From Endomicrobium sp. (GTDB lineage: Bacteria > Elusimicrobiota > Endomicrobiia > Endomicrobiales > Endomicrobiaceae), in contig JAISRM010000181.1 of assembly GCA_031273645.1 (NCBI GenBank), forward strand, positions 1-6,831: a stretch of 6,831 nt of DNA, in the 5' to 3' direction. Shown here piece after piece: positions 6,701 through 6,831 of the stretch. Under the pieces are notes generated by a model. It was given only the letters and a program-made list of their open reading frames with translations. It did no database searches and had not been told where the DNA came from. Within the stretch, counting starts at the first letter, position 1, and each line of letters begins with the position of its first letter. The position numbers were made by a program, and so were the translations under genes.

Positions 6701-6831
6701 CTTTCAAATATTACGGGACAAAATACGTTAACAGCATTCTCGTTCAGGCAAATAAACTTATCGCCGAAAAAGAACAGTCCGGCGCAAAAATAAATTCAAT
6801 AACGCTTAAGGTTTTATCCGGCGTTCTCTCC
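1..6831 (+). CDS. Giant multidomain protein with embedded 12-helix MFS-type domain (internal fragment, both ends missing)
   Basis: Frame +1 is open through all 2277 codons, with no stop and no start that can be assigned; the gene runs off both edges. In order, the protein shows a helical module with a GGFH motif (residues 1-250), a helical connector (251-420), an alpha/beta region (421-612), twelve membrane helices of MFS type (621-1003), a signal-like hydrophobic segment (1045-1063), a low-complexity repeat linker (1066-1236) and a long helical region with divergent repeats (1237-2277). Free-standing MFS transporters are usually about 400-500 residues, so the transporter-like part is under a fifth of what is visible. 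Helices alternate with well-formed loops and the reading frame never breaks, which argues for a real intact gene, not a chain of decayed ones. The N-terminal module resembles one I remember from giant proteins of Omnitrophota and Elusimicrobiota. Overall function is unknown. I am very sure of the coding frame, fairly sure of the membrane domain, and make no functional claim for the rest. Confidence 0.95.
751..1260 (+). other. Helical connector region (protein region, residues 251-420)
   Basis: This stretch links the GGFH module to the alpha/beta region. It holds amphipathic helices rich in Lys, Ala, Asn and Tyr, including residues 303-360. Residues 321-350 (YSVSK followed by a Trp/Leu helix, then FSDADILQYA) resemble the Ser-Lys repeats found after residue 1384. 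A Lys-rich stretch at 365-388 is probably a flexible connector. No catalytic motif is visible and I do not recognise a family. Confidence 0.45.
1261..1836 (+). other. Alpha/beta region of unknown function before the membrane domain (residues 421-612)
   Basis: Short hydrophobic strands alternate with charged helices: RFEFSV (431-436), GFYFEL (442-447), EIIIKLDG (473-480), FTLITPD (500-506), KFVCDI (521-526), DGIYVDGETF (548-557), and KIALLCKDFDGY (594-605). This is the pattern of a soluble alpha/beta domain. The sequence DIDGIYVDG superficially recalls a strand end of a TIM barrel, but I see no complete set of eight strands and no active-site signature. The region ends in a basic stretch (608-618, with several Lys and one Arg) directly before the first membrane helix, which places it in the cytoplasm by the positive-inside rule. 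Function unknown. Confidence 0.5.
1272..1280 (+). repeat. A9 homopolymer within the coding frame
   Basis: Nine consecutive A residues encode Lys-Lys plus part of Asn near residues 424-427. It is the longest single-base run I found in the window. Runs of eight also occur (A at 47-54 and 1708-1715, T at 350-357 and 1164-1171). The frame is intact across all of them. Confidence 0.8.
1861..3009 (+). other. MFS-type 12-helix membrane transporter domain inside the giant protein (residues 621-1003)
   Basis: Twelve hydrophobic segments can be placed at about 621-641, 649-673, 681-701, 703-729, 752-772, 774-794, 832-855, 862-879, 897-914, 916-935, 956-977 and 982-1003. Between helices 2 and 3 lies AGFLSKRFGQRNVLI (670-684), which matches the MFS signature Gly-x-Leu-(Ala/Ser)-Asp-Arg-x-Gly-Arg-Arg, except that the conserved Asp is Lys. 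Even-to-odd loops are long and basic (cytoplasmic: 731-750, 795-831, 880-896, 936-955) and the others are short and poor in charge (642-648, 702, 773, 856-861, 915, 978-981). This gives the classic 6+6 layout with a long central loop and both ends in the cytoplasm. MFS proteins usually move small solutes using ion gradients. No substrate can be read from this sequence, and the Asp-to-Lys change in the signature loop leaves open whether it transports or serves as a sensor or anchor. The length, about 383 residues, is normal for a compact MFS core. Confidence 0.85.
3010..3195 (+). other. Basic juxtamembrane stretch plus signal-peptide-like hydrophobic segment (residues 1004-1065)
   Basis: Residues 1004-1045 are strongly basic, with about a dozen Lys/Arg, marking a cytoplasmic loop after membrane helix 12. 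Next come TAVFAIMLSLFPSG (1046-1059) and ATATFD (1061-1066), a hydrophobic core of roughly 12 residues, a helix-breaking Pro-Ser-Gly and small residues in an Ala-x-Ala-like pattern. Together with the preceding MTKNGFK (1039-1045) this looks just like a type I signal peptide, but it sits in the middle of a protein. It could be a 13th membrane helix that turns the chain outward, or a site cut by signal peptidase near residue 1063 that would free the C-terminal part. The hydrophobic core is short for a stable transmembrane anchor, which favours the cleavable option. This is inference from pattern only. Confidence 0.55.
3391..3543 (+). repeat. Tandem repeat in linker, copy 1 (153 bp, 51 residues)
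   Basis: Copy 1 covers residues 1131-1181 and begins DSIQQDSLSVDLTAPEVMEE. It shares with copy 2 a 71-base block (3430-3500 against 3583-3653) that differs at one base only (3460 A, 3613 G, giving Lys against Glu). Each copy itself contains two half-units starting with Asp-Ser-Ile (1131 and 1156), about 25 residues apart, each carrying a Gln-Asp-Ser-Leu motif. The near-identity at DNA level points to a recent duplication. Confidence 0.9.
3544..3693 (+). repeat. Tandem repeat in linker, copy 2 (150 bp, 50 residues)
   Basis: Copy 2 covers residues 1182-1231, directly following copy 1 in frame, and begins DSIQQDSLNIDLSAPEVMEE. It is one codon shorter than copy 1 near its end (NNL in place of NINL) and finishes in an Ala run encoded by repeated GCA codons. 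Half-units begin at Asp1182 and Asp1207. The length differs from copy 1 by a multiple of three, so the reading frame is kept. Confidence 0.9.
4150..4440 (+). repeat. Divergent protein repeat, unit A (residues 1384-1480)
   Basis: The unit holds a leading helix (1384-1400), YLPENFSLSK (1401-1410), a variable helix, then LIDALKQYKTAKK (1448-1460) and a closing helix ending in Leu-Pro (1476-1477). Phe1406 to Asp1450 of the Asp-Ala-Leu motif is 44 residues. It aligns by eye with units C and D and, in its second half, with B. The similarity is at protein level only; DNA is not recognisably repeated, so the duplication is old. Confidence 0.55.
4768..4980 (+). repeat. Divergent protein repeat, unit B, short form (residues 1590-1660)
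   Basis: The second half is clear: DIYIDALKKHL (1621-1631), a Lys/Asn-rich turn, then a helix with Tyr-Phe-Ala-Val-Leu-Asp-Lys (1647-1653), matching the Asp-Ala-Leu half of units A, C and D. The first half is shortened (YIIKKDYSK at 1595-1603) and lacks the Leu-Pro and Phe-x-x-Ser-Lys motifs, so this is either a truncated or a more diverged copy. Confidence 0.4.
5362..5640 (+). repeat. Divergent protein repeat, unit C (residues 1788-1880)
   Basis: Leading helix (1788-1803), YLPRDFKMSK (1804-1813), a variable helix, then LIFADALLQETQKYK (1846-1860) and a closing helix after SYDIS (1865-1869). The order matches unit A, with the first motif identical at Tyr-Leu-Pro, Phe and Ser-Lys. Phe1809 to Asp1850 is 41 residues, close to unit A. 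This is the best-matching pair in the window. Confidence 0.55.
5752..6009 (+). repeat. Divergent protein repeat, unit D (residues 1918-2003)
   Basis: Leading helix (1918-1931), EMPQEFKISK (1932-1941), an acidic helix, then FFLDALMQYKSSKKP (1974-1988) and a closing helix ending in Leu-Pro-Lys (2001-2003). The DALxQYKxxKKP part is nearly the same as in unit A, where it is DALKQYKTAKKP. Phe1937 to Asp1977 is 40 residues. Unit D follows unit C after only about 37 residues. Confidence 0.55.

Larger units (their letters stand above)
3709..6831 (+). other. Long helical C-terminal region with divergent repeats (residues 1237-2277, continues beyond window)
   Basis: More than 1040 residues of mostly amphipathic helical sequence rich in Lys, Ala, Leu, Asp and Tyr, with no membrane helix. 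Four related units are listed separately. Between and after them the sequence stays helical. A Trp/Gly-rich break (GWSWGLKETGKNIAWGKKP, 1757-1775) interrupts the helices and may be a loop or small beta element. A hydrophobic Ala/Gly-rich stretch at 2021-2050 is too broken by polar residues to be called a membrane helix. A polar, Gln/Asn-rich linker at 2178-2207 separates off a last helical segment. If the segment at 1045-1063 works as an export signal, this whole region lies outside the cytoplasm. I do not recognise a family, and no enzyme motif is visible. A structural, scaffold or binding role would be guesswork. Confidence 0.6.

Overview
The whole window lies inside one protein-coding gene. 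Frame +1 (codons starting at base 1) reads through all 2277 codons to base 6831 with no stop, and neither the start nor the end of the gene is in view. The product is therefore a giant protein of more than 2277 residues. There is no intergenic DNA, RNA gene, mobile element or CRISPR array, and no promoter or terminator that I can support. All shorter open frames on either strand are shadows of this frame. Residue numbers below count from base 1 (residue n begins at base 3n-2).

Organism: the DNA is AT-rich, with Lys mostly AAA and many A and T homopolymers. The N-terminal part matches, from memory, a module found in very large proteins of Omnitrophota, Elusimicrobiota and related lineages. A low-GC member such as an Endomicrobium-like elusimicrobial bacterium would fit. 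This assignment is an inference and is not proven by the window.

Layout: (1) Residues 1-250 are a helical module ending in a strand and a GGFH motif. (2) Residues 251-420 are a helical connection. (3) Residues 421-612 are an alpha/beta region of unknown function. (4) Residues 621-1003 form a complete 12-helix membrane domain of Major Facilitator Superfamily (MFS) type, with the signature loop between helices 2 and 3. (5) Residues 1004-1044 are a basic juxtamembrane stretch. (6) Residues 1045-1063 are a further hydrophobic segment that looks like an internal signal peptide or a 13th helix. (7) Residues 1066-1236 are a low-complexity Ala/Ser/Asp/Glu linker containing a recent 153-bp tandem duplication. 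(8) From residue 1237 to the end is a long, mostly helical region with several divergent repeats (a Phe-x-x-Ser-Lys motif followed about 41-46 residues later by Asp-Ala-Leu).

How the parts may work together (inference): by the positive-inside rule the N-terminal part and both ends of the MFS domain are cytoplasmic. The extra hydrophobic segment would then send the 1200 or more C-terminal residues across the inner membrane. The arrangement suggests a cytoplasmic module, a membrane transporter or anchor, and a very large envelope-facing helical domain joined in one chain. Its substrate and role are unknown.
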